A DNA stretch of 64,000 nucleotides from Agromyces albus (lineage in GTDB: Bacteria > Actinomycetota > Actinomycetes > Actinomycetales > Microbacteriaceae). The position numbers and the translations under genes are program-made. Positions 9,079 to 23,080 of this stretch are shown here, piece by piece (the first letter of the stretch is position 1; the number at the start of each line of letters is the position of its first letter). Below the pieces are notes generated by a model that was given only the letters and a program-made list of their open reading frames with translations, was not told where the DNA came from and searched no databases. The stretch lies in NCBI RefSeq assembly GCF_030815405.1, contig NZ_JAUSWX010000001.1, positions 3,658,001-3,722,000 of the forward strand, in the 5' to 3' direction.

Positions 9079-9167
9079 CCGTTTGTGCTCCTGATCGAGC
9101 AGCTGGTGTGCGTTCGACCGCACGCACCAGATGCTCTCTCACCGTCTGATGACCATGAAAGGCACTC

Positions 9168-10016
9168 GTGGGACACGCATCACTTTTCGGCGACATCACC
9201 ATCACAGTCGCGATCCTGATGCTGACCGCAGCCCTCGCCGCAGGATGGATCGACGCGGTCGTCGGCGGGGGCGGCCTCTTGCAGCTGCCCGCTCTGCTGC
9301 TCGTTCCCGGGATCACCCCCGTGGAAGCACTCGCCACCAACAAACTCGCCTCCCTCTTCGGGACCACCACCAGCGCCGTCACTTGGTACCGTCGGGCACG
9401 ACCCGACCTTCGGACAGCGCTCCCGATGGCAGGCGTCGCCCTCATCGGCAGCTACGGCGGCGCCAACCTCGCCGCGACCCTCCCGGCATCGATCTTCAAA
9501 CCAGTCATCGTCGTCGCGCTCGTGGTCGTCGCCGCAGTCACGATCGCTAAACCCAACCTGGGCAATATCAATCTGCTACGACACGCCGGACGAAAGCACC
9601 TCGTGATCGCTGGAGCACTCGGCGTCCTGATCGGCTTCTACGACGGCCTCATTGGTCCCGGAACAGGCACATTCCTGATCATTGCCCTCATCGCCGCACT
9701 GGGTTACGACTTCGTCCTCGCCAGCGCTAAAGCAAAAATCGTGAACGTCGCCACGAACATCGGCGCCCTACTGTTCTTCATCCCCAACGGGGACGTCCTG
9801 TGGGCTCTCGCCATCGGTATGGGGTTGGCCAACACGGTCGGCGGCTACCTCGGCTCACGGATGGCAATTGCGCGAGGCAACCGCTTCATCCGCATCATCT
9901 TCCTCAGCGTCGTCACAGTGCTGATCCTCAAACTTGGGTACGACGTGTGGACTGAAAACCTCAACGGCGCGACGGTGACGTCCGGATCGGCGAGCTCTTC
10001 CAGGGCGCGGTGGTAG
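9168..10016 (+). CDS. TauE/SafE-family membrane permease
   Basis: The protein has about 282 residues with eight or nine hydrophobic segments. It carries both family repeats: AGWIDAVVGGGGLLQLPALL near the N-terminus and GFYDGLIGPGTGTFLIIALI in the middle. TauE/SafE proteins export or import sulfite, sulfonates or other organic anions. The GTG start has GAAAGG five bases upstream. The last about 15 residues (NGATVTSGSASSSRARW) do not look like the family, and the same DNA is antisense to a Cys-rich relic. The natural C-terminus may therefore have been replaced at a recombination joint. Confidence 0.85.
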   Translation: MGHASLFGDITITVAILMLTAALAAGWIDAVVGGGGLLQLPALLLVPGITPVEALATNKLASLFGTTTSAVTWYRRARPDLRTALPMAGVALIGSYGGANLAATLPASIFKPVIVVALVVVAAVTIAKPNLGNINLLRHAGRKHLVIAGALGVLIGFYDGLIGPGTGTFLIIALIAALGYDFVLASAKAKIVNVATNIGALLFFIPNGDVLWALAIGMGLANTVGGYLGSRMAIARGNRFIRIIFLSVVTVLILKLGYDVWTENLNGATVTSGSASSSRARW

Positions 10017-10263
10017 TTCAAAGCCATCCCGGTTTCGTATCCGGCGCTACCGGCCCCGCGGTCGTGAGGATAGCGGGGATGAGGAAGATCGTGGACGACC
10101 GGCAGGGTTCGCAGTCTTCGGTGTGGGTTGCTGCCGGGCAGAACGCGCCGGCGCGGCAGTGCTTGCCGAGGTAGAGCGCGCATGGGGGCGACTTGAAGTA
10201 GTCGGCGGTGCCCATCAGGCTCAGCGGCTGCGCGCCGCCGTCATACCGAAATCGATCGTCCAC
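9965..10263 (-). pseudogene. Cys-rich coding relic of unknown family
   Basis: On the minus strand a segment reads CALYLGKHCRAGAFCPAATH followed by CEPCRSSTIFLIPAIL. After a frame change it continues as GYETGMALNYHRALEELADP. The four-cysteine pattern and the good helical continuation suggest a real protein, frameshifted and without a clear start. It lies against the arm of the first attachment-site copy, where remnants of the mobile element's own genes would be expected. I do not recognise the family. Confidence 0.3.
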
Positions 10264-10302
10264 CCCGGGGCGCGCTCCAACCGCTTCGCTTGGGGCTGCT
10301 CA

Positions 10303-10483
10303 CGGTTTACTCACGGTTTTGTCGAGTTCACCCGAACTCACTACGTTTCACGTTTCGCGTGATTCCGCGGCTCGTGAGCCCGAGTGAAGCAATGTGAGAC
10401 GGCACTTAGGAACTTCAGCTTCCCAAGCTGATAGCGCGGGTTCGATTCCCGTCATCCGCTCTGATCAGGCGTTTTAGACCTCT
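10303..10483 (+). repeat. tRNA-Gly(CCC) 3'-end repeat, attachment-site copy 1
   Basis: Bases 10413-10460 equal the 3' part of a tRNA-Gly: anticodon stem-loop CTTCAGCTTCCCAAGCTG, the T-arm GCGGGTTCGATTCCCGT and the acceptor strand CATCCGC plus T. No D-arm or 5' acceptor strand precedes it, so it is not a tRNA gene. The upstream arm contains TTCACCCGAACTCAC and GTGATTCCGCGGCTCGTGAG, related to the arms of copies 2 and 3. Downstream, TCTGATCAGG and the next about 120 bp match copy 2. It separates the TauE cassette from the glycan cassette. Confidence 0.8.
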
Positions 10484-10817
10484 GCTTGGGCTGGTTTCGT
10501 GGCAATCCAATGGCCTTGTCTCCACTTATTCGCCAGTTCGTTCTCAAGCTCAAAGGCCGAAACAGCTGGTTTCTTGCAGCTGATTCGCCGCTGGCGAGTG
10601 CCTCGAAGCATGGCGTGAGCTCGCCACGGCACCCTGCGCTGGCCCGAGTTCTTGAACAACGCTTCACTGCTCGCGTTGCGTGGGTGCTCCTCTGCGCCGG
10701 GGCGCGATTCGCGCTTGGTACAAGTCTTACCGGGCCGGTACTCGCGACCCTGATCCGTGGTTGGGTCTGCGCCGCACTCCTTCGCGACGGTGGAACTCGC
10801 CTGGGCTGAGTCCCGCC
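10484..10817. other. Non-coding flank of attachment-site copy 1 with a coding relic
   Basis: No intact gene is seen here. About 120 bp next to the tRNA-like repeat match the equivalent flank of copy 2, including CACTTATTCGCCA. On the minus strand both flanks can be read to the same stop: QLQETSCFGL-stop here and QFQETSCLGP-stop at copy 2. This suggests the conserved end of a lost element gene. The remainder has no convincing coding signal. Confidence 0.4.
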
Positions 10818-12929
10818 CTACCGGACGAGCACCAGGCGCAGGGTGCGGGCCGCGGGCTCGTCGGGGAGCTCGAGCACGATCGCGCCGGCATCGCGGTCCC
10901 AATGCACCCCCGTCGGCAGGCTAGTGGGGAACACGACCTCGATCTCGAGTGGGCGCCCCACGTGACCGGGGAGCGGCACCCGCACCGTTGACGGCCCCGA
11001 ACGGCGCCAGACCGTGACGAGCTCGCCCTCGTCGTCGCGCATCCCCAGGGCGACGACGGGGTCGTGCCAGCCGGGCAGCCCCAGCGGCCAGAACGGCAGC
11101 GCCGTCCGGGTGCGCGCGCGGGTGGCGCGGTAGGCGGCCATCCCCTCCTGCACGAGCGCCATCTGAGGGTCGGAGAGCCGATGGATCTGCCCCGCGAGGT
11201 GCACGCGGCCCAAGAGCGGACTCGCGAGGGAGAACGCTATCCGCTCGTAGGACCAGGACGGGTCGGGATACGCCCACACCGCGCCCTGCTCGGGGAGGAC
11301 AGCCGTCGGTGCCGCCGCGGCGATCGCGGCGGTGAACAGCGGGTTTTGGTTGTCGCTCGTGGACTGCACGGGATGCACGGCGAGCGTCGCGCCGTCCATC
11401 CGCTGCCCGCCGCTCGAGCAGCTCTCGATGACGAGCCCTGGGTGGCGGTCCATGAGGTCGCGCACCCAGGCCAGCAGCGCTGCCTGGTGGCCGAACTGGC
11501 CGTCGCCGGGGCTGTCAGCGTCGACGTCGGTTCCCTGGGTGACGTCCATGTTGTAGTCGAACTTGAGGTAGCCGAGCCCGAGGTCGGTGATGAGCTTCTC
11601 GACGGCGCCGTCGACATGGGCGAGGGCGGCGGGATGCCGGAGGTCGAGCTGGTACCTGCCGGATTCGACTACGCGCTCACCGTCCCGCTGGAAGAACGCC
11701 TCGGCCGGCAGCAGATCGGCTACCGGGCTCGCCACCGACACGACCTCCGGCTCGAGCCAGAGGCCCGGCACCATGCCGGCGTCGCGCATGAGCTGCGTCA
11801 TCGCCTCAAGCCCCTCGGGGAAACGGCGCGCCGATGGCTCCCAGCCCCCGAGGTCGTTCCACCAGGTGGCGCCGTCGGTATACCACCCCGAGTCCATGCA
11901 GTAGATCTCGGCTCCGGCGCGCGCGGCAGCATCGATGAACGGCGGCATGTTCTCGGCGGTCGGGTCGCCCATGAGCGCGTTCATATAGTCGTTGACGATG
12001 GCGGGCATCCGCTCGTGGTCGGGATGCGGACGCATCACCCTCCGCCGGGCCGCGGTCAGCGCACCGAACAGCTCGTCGTCGTCGCCGCCGAGCACGAGGG
12101 TCGCCGGCACGGAGCGGAATCGCTCTCCCGGCTCGAGCCGCCGCATCCATGCCGCGCTCTGATCGGTCGGGCCGCTCGCGACGAGGTAGAGCGCGTCGCC
12201 CTGGTCGCCGAGTTCCCAGCCCCACGCGCCGTTGTGCTCGACCTGCCACAGCAGCGATCGACGCCCCGTGCGCGACCGAAGGATGCCCATCGGCAGGTGT
12301 CCGCCGGTTGACCAGCTGCCGCGCTGGCCGAGCGCGAACGACGCGCGCGAGCTCTGGATGTCCCACGTGCGCAACCCCATGTCGTCGAGTCCGAGCTCTG
12401 CGGGGGTGCGGGCTTGCCAGACCGCTTCACGGAACCAGGTGTTGTGCGCGAAGCCGACTTCGTGGTCGTGCCACCACTGCGAGCCGGGCGCCGAGATGCC
12501 GCCGAGCGCGACCGACGACACCGCTCGCAGCTCGACCGCGCCGCCGCCCGCGACGATCTCGGTGTCGGTGCGCACGACGGACAGGTCGGGCCAGGCCGAC
12601 CAGCGTGAGATCGTAAGGATGCCGGAGCGCGGGTCCCGCGCCGTCACCTCAAGGTGGGCCATGCCGCCCTCATCCCAGCTGCGGTGCTCAGCCGCGCGCA
12701 GCCGCCGGCCGACGGCGCTGCCCGCGAGCCGCTCCGACGAGTTGGCGCCGGAGCCCTCGCCGCCGAGATGGACCTCGGCGATCGGGAGGCCCGTCGATGC
12801 GTCCGACGTGCTGGGGTCGCCGACGGACACCAGGCGTCGAACGCTGGGCGGCCCGTCGGTACCGAGGTCGAGGTCGAGCTCGACGGCGCCCGGGCGCCAT
12901 TGGATTATGTCGTTCTGCGGCATGTTCAC
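10818..12929 (-). CDS. GH36 alpha-galactosidase
   Basis: At 703 residues it has the length and layout of GH36: an N-terminal beta-sandwich, a TIM barrel and a C-terminal beta domain. YLKFDYN (about residue 460) holds the Asp nucleophile and STSDNQNPL (about 525) the Asp acid/base. CSSGGQRMDGA and GLWLEPEVVS are strongly conserved family blocks. It should release alpha-galactose from galacto-oligosaccharides. There is no signal peptide, so it acts on imported sugar. It is the last gene of the transport operon, separated from the binding-protein gene by a strong terminator. The start may be the GTG here or the ATG two codons later. Confidence 0.93.
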   Translation of the reverse strand: MNMPQNDIIQWRPGAVELDLDLGTDGPPSVRRLVSVGDPSTSDASTGLPIAEVHLGGEGSGANSSERLAGSAVGRRLRAAEHRSWDEGGMAHLEVTARDPRSGILTISRWSAWPDLSVVRTDTEIVAGGGAVELRAVSSVALGGISAPGSQWWHDHEVGFAHNTWFREAVWQARTPAELGLDDMGLRTWDIQSSRASFALGQRGSWSTGGHLPMGILRSRTGRRSLLWQVEHNGAWGWELGDQGDALYLVASGPTDQSAAWMRRLEPGERFRSVPATLVLGGDDDELFGALTAARRRVMRPHPDHERMPAIVNDYMNALMGDPTAENMPPFIDAAARAGAEIYCMDSGWYTDGATWWNDLGGWEPSARRFPEGLEAMTQLMRDAGMVPGLWLEPEVVSVASPVADLLPAEAFFQRDGERVVESGRYQLDLRHPAALAHVDGAVEKLITDLGLGYLKFDYNMDVTQGTDVDADSPGDGQFGHQAALLAWVRDLMDRHPGLVIESCSSGGQRMDGATLAVHPVQSTSDNQNPLFTAAIAAAAPTAVLPEQGAVWAYPDPSWSYERIAFSLASPLLGRVHLAGQIHRLSDPQMALVQEGMAAYRATRARTRTALPFWPLGLPGWHDPVVALGMRDDEGELVTVWRRSGPSTVRVPLPGHVGRPLEIEVVFPTSLPTGVHWDRDAGAIVLELPDEPAARTLRLVLVR

Positions 12930-12985
12930 TCTCGATTCGACGTCTTCATTTCATTTGCAGTGCTCTTGGTGTCCGGGTGCAATAA

Positions 12986-13018
12986 GAACGGGCGCGGCCG
13001 AATCGACCGCGCCCGTTC
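12986..13018 (-). terminator. Intrinsic terminator after the sugar-binding protein gene
   Basis: A perfect 12-bp stem, GAACGGGCGCGG / CCGCGCCCGTTC, with a 9-base loop lies 14 bp past the stop of the binding-protein gene. On the minus strand a short T-rich tract (TTATT) follows. It probably terminates or attenuates transcription before the GH36 gene, a common way to keep binding-protein levels high. Confidence 0.75.
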
Positions 13019-13031
13019 ACTTAAGGGGGCG

Positions 13032-14705
13032 TTACTGGTCGTACGCCTTCTGCCAGATCTCGATGTAGCGGTCTACTCCGAGACCAGCCAGACCGTCGAG
13101 GTAGGCCTGCCACTCACCATCGTTGTTCGGGTCACGAACACCGGTGATGAACTCAGCTGTCGACGTCGCAACATTGCTCTCGATATTGGTCGTGAGCGTG
13201 GAGAGCTCGCTGGCGTCCTCATTCGCAACCCAGAGGTTCCAGTACGGGAACAGCGCGTCGGACTCCAGGCCCTCGTAGAGTTCGGTGGCCTCGAAGAACC
13301 GCCGCTCGGCCCCTTCAATGGTGTAGATGTCGAGCGGCTGCACCTGGGCGTTCCGCCACTCCTCGGTGTCGAAGACCTGCGCCATCGGGCCCCAGTTGCC
13401 GTTGTAATCCGCCTCGTTTTCCTCATCCAACGGGAGATCGACGAAGCTCGGCTCGAGCGACTGGTCAAGGGCGATTTCACCCTCCTCTGGCGCGCGCCAG
13501 CCGATGCCCTCCTCGCCGGCCTGGGCGCGGAGGTGGCCTTCCGGGGTGAAGATGTAGTCCATGATCTCCATGATGACTTTCTGCTCATTCTCGTCGGCTG
13601 CCTTCGTGATCACGAACGTCGCGCCGGGAGCGCTTGGCAGCTGATATGTGGCGATCTGACCCTCGGCCCCATTGAGCGGCGGTACGGCGTCGTACTGGTT
13701 CTCGCGGGCGTCCGGGTTCGGTGGGGCGAAGCTCACGAAGAGGCCGGGGTGGATGACTGTGGCACCGCCCAGGAATACACCTTCCACGGAGTTTCCGGTC
13801 GCCTGCATCGCGTCATCCCCCTGCGAGAACGATGCGGGGTCGAAGAGGCCAGCAGCCCACATCTTGTTCAGGAATTTCAGACCCTCGCGCCAACCGTCCT
13901 GCATCGTCTGCATCTGCACGGTGTCGCCGTCGAGCCCCAGGGAGACGGGCTGGCCGTTCGCGTTTGCGCCGGTGTTGAACGAGTTGGAGATGAATGCGTT
14001 CATGATGTAGGGCACGATCGACCACTGCGAACTGCCGGTGATCGGGATCTCGTCGGCGACGCCGTTGCCGTTCGGGTCCCCGGTCTTGAATGCGGTCATC
14101 ACATCGAAGAACTCGTCGGGCGTGGTGGGCATCTCAACGCCAAGGTTCTCGAGCCACTGCGAATTGATCCAGAACTTGTACGGATACGAGCAGTGAAAGC
14201 AGTCGTTCCATTGCGGGAGGCCCAAGATGTTACCGTCTGGGGTGGTGGCGAGCTCCGCGAACGCGGGCTCGGCCTTGAGCGCGTCGGCGATGTTCGGCGC
14301 GTACTCGTCGATCAGGTCGTTCAACGGAACAATCACGCCTTGATCGGAGTAGCGCTGCAGCTCCGCCTTGCTGAACTGCGACGCCCAGGGCACGAGCATG
14401 TACGCCTCGGGCAAGTCACCGCCCGCGAGCGAGATCTGTCGAGCTTCGTTCGCTTCTGCGGACCCATAGCCCGTCGTCTCGAACTCAATGTCTACGTCGA
14501 ACTTCTCCTCGAGAAGGAGCGTGAACGAGTTGGTATTGAGGTCCATCTGGCCGCCTTGCGAGCCAAAAATCGTAATGACCTTCTGGTCATCCTCGGTGTT
14601 TGGTACGCAGCCAGCGAGAGAGGCGGCGACGGTCGCCACCAACGCCATGCCAACGATGGAGCGACTACGCCGTCGCCTCCTGTCGGACAGTGCTTGTCTG
14701 TTCAC
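13032..14705 (-). CDS. Sugar ABC transporter substrate-binding lipoprotein (LipO/YtcQ type)
   Basis: About 557 residues. An Arg-rich N-terminus, a hydrophobic segment and the lipobox SLAGC give a lipoprotein signal. The large size and motifs (ITIFGSQGG, KFWINSQWLENLG, PTTPDEFFDVMTAFK) match the LipO/YtcQ subgroup of family 1 binding proteins, which serve transporters with LplB/YtcP-type permeases for complex oligosaccharides. Those permeases follow at 14769 and 15725. The GTG start before NRQALSDRR has AAAGG seven bases upstream and is preferred over a GTG nine codons earlier. The genomic context suggests a galactosyl- or fucosyl-containing oligosaccharide. Confidence 0.9.
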   Translation of the reverse strand: MNRQALSDRRRRRSRSIVGMALVATVAASLAGCVPNTEDDQKVITIFGSQGGQMDLNTNSFTLLLEEKFDVDIEFETTGYGSAEANEARQISLAGGDLPEAYMLVPWASQFSKAELQRYSDQGVIVPLNDLIDEYAPNIADALKAEPAFAELATTPDGNILGLPQWNDCFHCSYPYKFWINSQWLENLGVEMPTTPDEFFDVMTAFKTGDPNGNGVADEIPITGSSQWSIVPYIMNAFISNSFNTGANANGQPVSLGLDGDTVQMQTMQDGWREGLKFLNKMWAAGLFDPASFSQGDDAMQATGNSVEGVFLGGATVIHPGLFVSFAPPNPDARENQYDAVPPLNGAEGQIATYQLPSAPGATFVITKAADENEQKVIMEIMDYIFTPEGHLRAQAGEEGIGWRAPEEGEIALDQSLEPSFVDLPLDEENEADYNGNWGPMAQVFDTEEWRNAQVQPLDIYTIEGAERRFFEATELYEGLESDALFPYWNLWVANEDASELSTLTTNIESNVATSTAEFITGVRDPNNDGEWQAYLDGLAGLGVDRYIEIWQKAYDQ

Positions 14706-14768
14706 GGTGTTGCCTTTCTGTGGGTTGGACACTTACTTGGAAAAATGGACGTGGCGCGAGACGTCGCA

Positions 14769-15731
14769 TTACCCCTTCACAGCGCCCACAAGAATTCCCT
14801 TGTTGAAGAATCGAGCAACGAAGGGGTACACGAGCATCACCGGCACGGTGGAGATGACGATGAGTGAATACTTGAGGAGGCTGGCGAGCTGCTGACGTTC
14901 AAAGGCGGCCGCGGCATCCAGCCCAGGGGCGGCCTGGTTGAGAATCAGTACGTTCCGCAACACGAGCTGGAGTGGATACAGGCTTGGATCCCGTATGTAC
15001 AGCAGGGCATCGAAGTACGAGTTCCACTGGTAGATCGCGTACATGAGCGCGATGACTGCGAGCAACGGCTTGGAAAGCGGGATTACCGTAGTGATCAGGA
15101 AGCGCAGGTCACTGGCGCCGTCGATCTGCGCCGCCTCGTAGAGCTCGTCTGGGATCGACGTTCGGAAGAAGGCGACTGCGATGATGACCTGCCATACGCC
15201 GACGGCCTGCGGCAGGATGAGCGCCCAACGGGTGTCTAGCATGCCGAGGTTCTGCACGACGAGATAGGTGGGGATGATGCCGCCGGCGAAGAGCATGGTG
15301 AAGATGACGAAGATCGTGATCCCGCGGCGCCCCCAGAAATCGGCGCGCGACAGCGGGTAGGCGATCGCCACCGTGAGCACGAGGCTGATCGCTGTGCCGG
15401 CGATCGTGTAGATCAATGAGTTGCCGAAGCCGGTGAGGATCGAGTTGTCGCTCAGCGCCCGCTGGTAGCCCTCGAGGGTGAAGTCGATGGGCCAGAAGGT
15501 GACCCGGCCGGATGAGACGGCCTGCGGATCGCTGAACGAACTTGCGACGATATAGATGAGGGGAAGGAGCACTACCAACAGGAACGTGGTCAGCAGGATG
15601 TAAACGCCGACCATGAAGACACGGTCGACAAGCGGGTCTTTGATGCGCGTGGGCTTCCGCCCGTTCGGGGGCTCCGGAACCCGCAGCTTGCGGGTTCTGG
15701 TCGGACGTTCTTCAAGGGTCGAGCTCACCAT
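14769..15731 (-). CDS. Carbohydrate ABC transporter permease (YtcP/LplC type)
   Basis: This inner-membrane permease of 320 residues has six predicted membrane spans. Its EAA loop, LYEAAQIDGASDLRFLITTVIPLSKP, contacts the ATPase. The first span (VYILLTTFLLVVLLPLIYIV) follows a basic cytoplasmic N-terminus. It belongs with the MalG-side permeases of LplC/YtcP type. Its ATG overlaps the stop of the upstream permease gene by seven bases (ATGGTGA), indicating translational coupling. No ATPase is encoded in the operon, so a shared MsmK-type ATPase from elsewhere must energise it. Confidence 0.93.
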   Translation of the reverse strand: MVSSTLEERPTRTRKLRVPEPPNGRKPTRIKDPLVDRVFMVGVYILLTTFLLVVLLPLIYIVASSFSDPQAVSSGRVTFWPIDFTLEGYQRALSDNSILTGFGNSLIYTIAGTAISLVLTVAIAYPLSRADFWGRRGITIFVIFTMLFAGGIIPTYLVVQNLGMLDTRWALILPQAVGVWQVIIAVAFFRTSIPDELYEAAQIDGASDLRFLITTVIPLSKPLLAVIALMYAIYQWNSYFDALLYIRDPSLYPLQLVLRNVLILNQAAPGLDAAAAFERQQLASLLKYSLIVISTVPVMLVYPFVARFFNKGILVGAVKG

Positions 15732-16708
15732 AATCCGTTTCCCGTCAGTCGCTTGACGACAGCATTCACGCCGAGCAGCAGGGCGAGGTTGATGATGCCG
15801 TTGAACAATCCGATAGCCGCCGCCTGACTGAAGTCCGCGCTCAGCAGGCCCACCTTGTACGTATAGGTGGCGATGATCTCGGATTGCGAGACGTTCAGGC
15901 TGTTCTGGAACAGGTAAGCCTTCTCGAACCCGATCGCCATCACGTTGCCCACACCCAGGACAAGGACGATCATCGCTGTCGGCAGGATGCCCGGGATGTC
16001 GACGTTGACGATCTTCTGCCACCGGCTCGCTCCATCGACGCGGGCCGCCTCGTACAGGGTGGGATCGATTCCGGCGAGAGCCGCGAGATAGATGACGGCG
16101 GAATAGCCCATCGTCTGCCAGACATCGGTGAAGACGTAGATGTGGCGGAAGTAGTCCGGGTTGCTGAGGAAGTCGATTGAACCGAGTCCGAAGAACTCTG
16201 TCACGTGCCCGGCGAGTCCGAGTCGGGGAGAGAGGAAGAGGATGGTCATCGACACCACGACGACCGTCGAGATGAAGTACGGCGCGTAGGTGACCATTTG
16301 CACGGTGCTCTTGAAGAACTTGAGCCGCACCTCGTTCAGCGCGAGCGCGAGAATGATCGGAATGGGGAAGCTCGCCAGCACCACGTAGGCCGACAGCAGG
16401 AATGTGTTTCGCAGCAGCGGCCAGAAGACCGGGTTGTTGAAGAAGCGCTCGAAGTGCTTCAGCCCGGCCCAGTCGCTGCCCCAGACACCATCGACGACGT
16501 TGTAGTCCTTGAACGCGATGATGGTGTTCGCCATTGGCACGTACTTGAAGACGATGAAGTAGGCGATCGGAACCAGGATCAGCAGGTACAGCTGCCAGTG
16601 CCGCCGCCAACTGCGCTTCAAGCCGCGCAAACCGCGCTCGTTGCCGCGGGCGCTGATCTTTCGGGTGACACCGCCCACGTCGAGGGCGATGCCGCCCGGC
16701 ATCACCAT
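15725..16708 (-). CDS. Sugar ABC transporter permease (LplB/UgpA type)
   Basis: The protein has about 327 residues and six membrane spans. YLLILVPIAYFIVFKYVPM opens the membrane part, NEVRLKFFKSTVQMVTYAPYF is typical of LplB proteins, and the EAA loop reads LYEAARVDGASRWQKIVNVDIPGI. It pairs with the downstream YtcP-type permease and the LipO-type binding protein. The start ATG at 16708 has GAGGTG upstream; an ATG two codons later is also possible. It is the first gene of the operon, with a good promoter at 16823-16851. Confidence 0.93.
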   Translation of the reverse strand: MVMPGGIALDVGGVTRKISARGNERGLRGLKRSWRRHWQLYLLILVPIAYFIVFKYVPMANTIIAFKDYNVVDGVWGSDWAGLKHFERFFNNPVFWPLLRNTFLLSAYVVLASFPIPIILALALNEVRLKFFKSTVQMVTYAPYFISTVVVVSMTILFLSPRLGLAGHVTEFFGLGSIDFLSNPDYFRHIYVFTDVWQTMGYSAVIYLAALAGIDPTLYEAARVDGASRWQKIVNVDIPGILPTAMIVLVLGVGNVMAIGFEKAYLFQNSLNVSQSEIIATYTYKVGLLSADFSQAAAIGLFNGIINLALLLGVNAVVKRLTGNGLW

Positions 16709-16822
16709 GCGCACCTCGCGGGGCGGTAGTGCAGAGGAGAAACAGTGAAAGCGAAGCTCGTGAGCAACCTCATGTGGGATGTCATCCGGGTTCTCCTCTC
16801 TGCAACAGTGCAGGCTCACTTC

Positions 16823-16851
16823 ACCGTAATCGTCTGATCAATATGTGTCAA
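16823..16851 (-). promoter_or_regulatory. Promoter of the LipO-type sugar transport operon
   Basis: Read on the minus strand, TTGACA (-35) and TACGGT (-10) are separated by exactly 17 bases, about 115 bp upstream of the first permease gene. Overlapping and just upstream of the -35 box is the imperfect inverted repeat ATCAAC-N6-GTTGAC, a candidate regulator site. Confidence 0.6.
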
Positions 16852-16984
16852 CGACTATGTTGATCTGGCTCAGTGCAGCAGCGTCTGGCGGCGGGGAGGT
16901 TCCAGCGACGCTAATTGATTGAATCTTTACCGGAACGCTTGCCCCTCATTGGGGCTGCGCGGTCTTAAGGCGATTCGGGTCCGG

Positions 16985-17425
16985 TTAGACGGGATTCACG
17001 GGCCCATCGAGCTGGGGGACGGTCCGCGTCCGCGTGCGCGGGGCGGCCCACTGCACGCCGTTAGCGATGACCCGCTGGATGTCGCGGTGGTGATAGACCT
17101 GCTCAGGGATCACGATCGGGTTGGGCACCCCCTCGGTGATCGGGTGCGAGACGTCAAACCGTCCACACCAGCTCCCCCTCGCCCGCGCTGCGCCACCGCA
17201 TCGTCGCGGCGTCGTGCGCGGTATGCCCCCACCAGAGCAGCACATCGGTCTCATCGAGCGCCGCTTCGGTGAGACCGTGCTCCTCCTCCTGGAGCGTGGC
17301 GGTGCGCACCACAGCCTCCGGCAGGTGCCGTCGCAGGGCTGATGCGATCGTTCCGTGAATGCCATCCGGGTAAATTCGTATGACGTTCTCGTCGCGAGTT
17401 TCGTTGACGATTCATTCGAGATAAG
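16985..17425 (-). pseudogene. ThuA-domain protein, decayed
   Basis: Two pieces of a ThuA (trehalose-utilisation-like) protein lie in different frames. The first reads IVNETRDENVIRIYPDGIHG and continues to EEEHGLTEAALDETDVLLWW and GHTAHDAATMRWRSAGEGEL. The second reads DVSHPITEGV, then YHHRDIQRVIANGVQWAAP. The central part of the family is missing and a stop separates the pieces, so the gene is broken by deletion and frameshift. It is upstream of the transport operon. A second, intact ThuA gene of a different subtype lies at 26988. Confidence 0.7.
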
Positions 17426-17579
17426 GATGCCGAGGGCTGCTTTGACCATAAGACATCGCTACTTCACGCATCTGCCGTGGCTTCCTTGACTCAATGCCTC
17501 AACAGCTGCCCCGGGCCGGACACGCCATTTGGTAGAATCTTTGGGCGATTCGAGCCGAATAGCCCCATACACTGATCGC

Positions 17580-18343
17580 GTGGTAACCGACACCGGAGAC
17601 TTCCCCGCAGGGTCGGGGTCGCGATCAGATCATGTAATCGACCACGTCATGCTGATGATCGGATCTGGCGAACTCAAGGCGGGCGACCGCTTGCCCATCG
17701 AGAAAGATCTAGCTGCCCAATTGGGCGTCTCGCGCGGCTCCCTCCGCGAGGCGGTGCGGTCGCTGGCAACCCTGGGTGTGCTCGAAACCCGACAGGGTGA
17801 CGGTACTTACGTGACAAAGCTCGATTCCGGTTCGCTGTTGCGCCCGCTCGAGTTCTGGGCCCGCCTGCAGGAGGCGACGCAGTCCGCCGAACTCCTCGCG
17901 GTTCGTCGTGTGCTTGAGACCGAGTCCGCTGGGCTTGCGGCGGTGCGGCTCACCGACGACGAACTTGCCGAGTTGGAGGGCATCCTCGCCGACATCGACG
18001 TCGGACTGACCACGGGCAACCTCGCCCCCGAGGCGTTCATCGACGCGGATGCCGCCTTCCACCGCCGGATCGCGGTTGCCAGCGGCAACGCGGCGCTAGC
18101 GGCGCTCATCGACAGCCTCATGACCCGTACGTTGCGCGGCAGGCTCTGGCGCGCGATCACAGAGCGGGACTCTGTCGGTGAGGCGCACGCCGAACACCGC
18201 GCGATCCTCGCAGCCCTCCGCACGCGCGACGCAGAGCGGGCGCGCATCCGGATGGCCGCGCACCTCTTGGGCGTCGAGGTCTTCGCGGCTGAGCACCCGG
18301 TTGCGGTCGACGTGCCGTCGACCATGGAACCAGAGCTCGGCGG

Positions 18344-18347
<4 letters not shown>
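17580..18347 (+). CDS. FadR-family (GntR) transcriptional regulator
   Basis: About 255 residues. The winged helix-turn-helix (GELKAGDRLPIEKDLAAQLG, VSRGSLREAVRSLATLGVLE, QGDGTYV) is followed by an all-helical FCD ligand domain with the metal-binding His pattern (FIDADAAFHRRIAVASGN, EAHAEHRAILAAL). FCD regulators typically sense sugar acids and carboxylates. It is convergent with L-fuconate dehydratase, overlapping it by 4 bases, so it is a good candidate to control the L-fucose genes with an acid intermediate as ligand. GTG 17580 was chosen because TAGAAT at 17533 looks like a -10 box; an in-frame TTG at 17529 exists. Neither has a clear ribosome site. Confidence 0.85.
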
Positions 18348-23037
<4,690 letters not shown>

Positions 23038-23080
23038 TCAGGCCGCTTTTCTCAGTCGAGTGGTTATGCAGGGTCGGGCG

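Noticed and set aside
10411..10460. tRNA-Gly gene (and the same at 32342, 37263 and 43299)
   Set aside because: Only the anticodon arm, T-arm and 3' acceptor strand are present. The 5' acceptor strand and D-arm are missing at every copy, so none can form a tRNA.
10486..10809. 107-residue + strand protein right of attachment copy 1
   Set aside because: The sequence is better explained as element flank, because the first half is homologous at DNA level to the flank of copy 2 with frame-breaking differences. No motif is present.
12654..14867. 737-residue reading frame on the + strand
   Set aside because: It is the antisense shadow of the sugar-binding protein gene (13032-14705), which has a signal peptide, clear family motifs and a terminator. 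The + strand protein has no recognisable domain.
14769..16610. Fusion of both sugar permeases into one 613-residue protein
   Set aside because: The N-terminal half of that frame is an out-of-frame reading of the LplB-type permease. The real genes overlap by seven bases in different frames, each with its own start.
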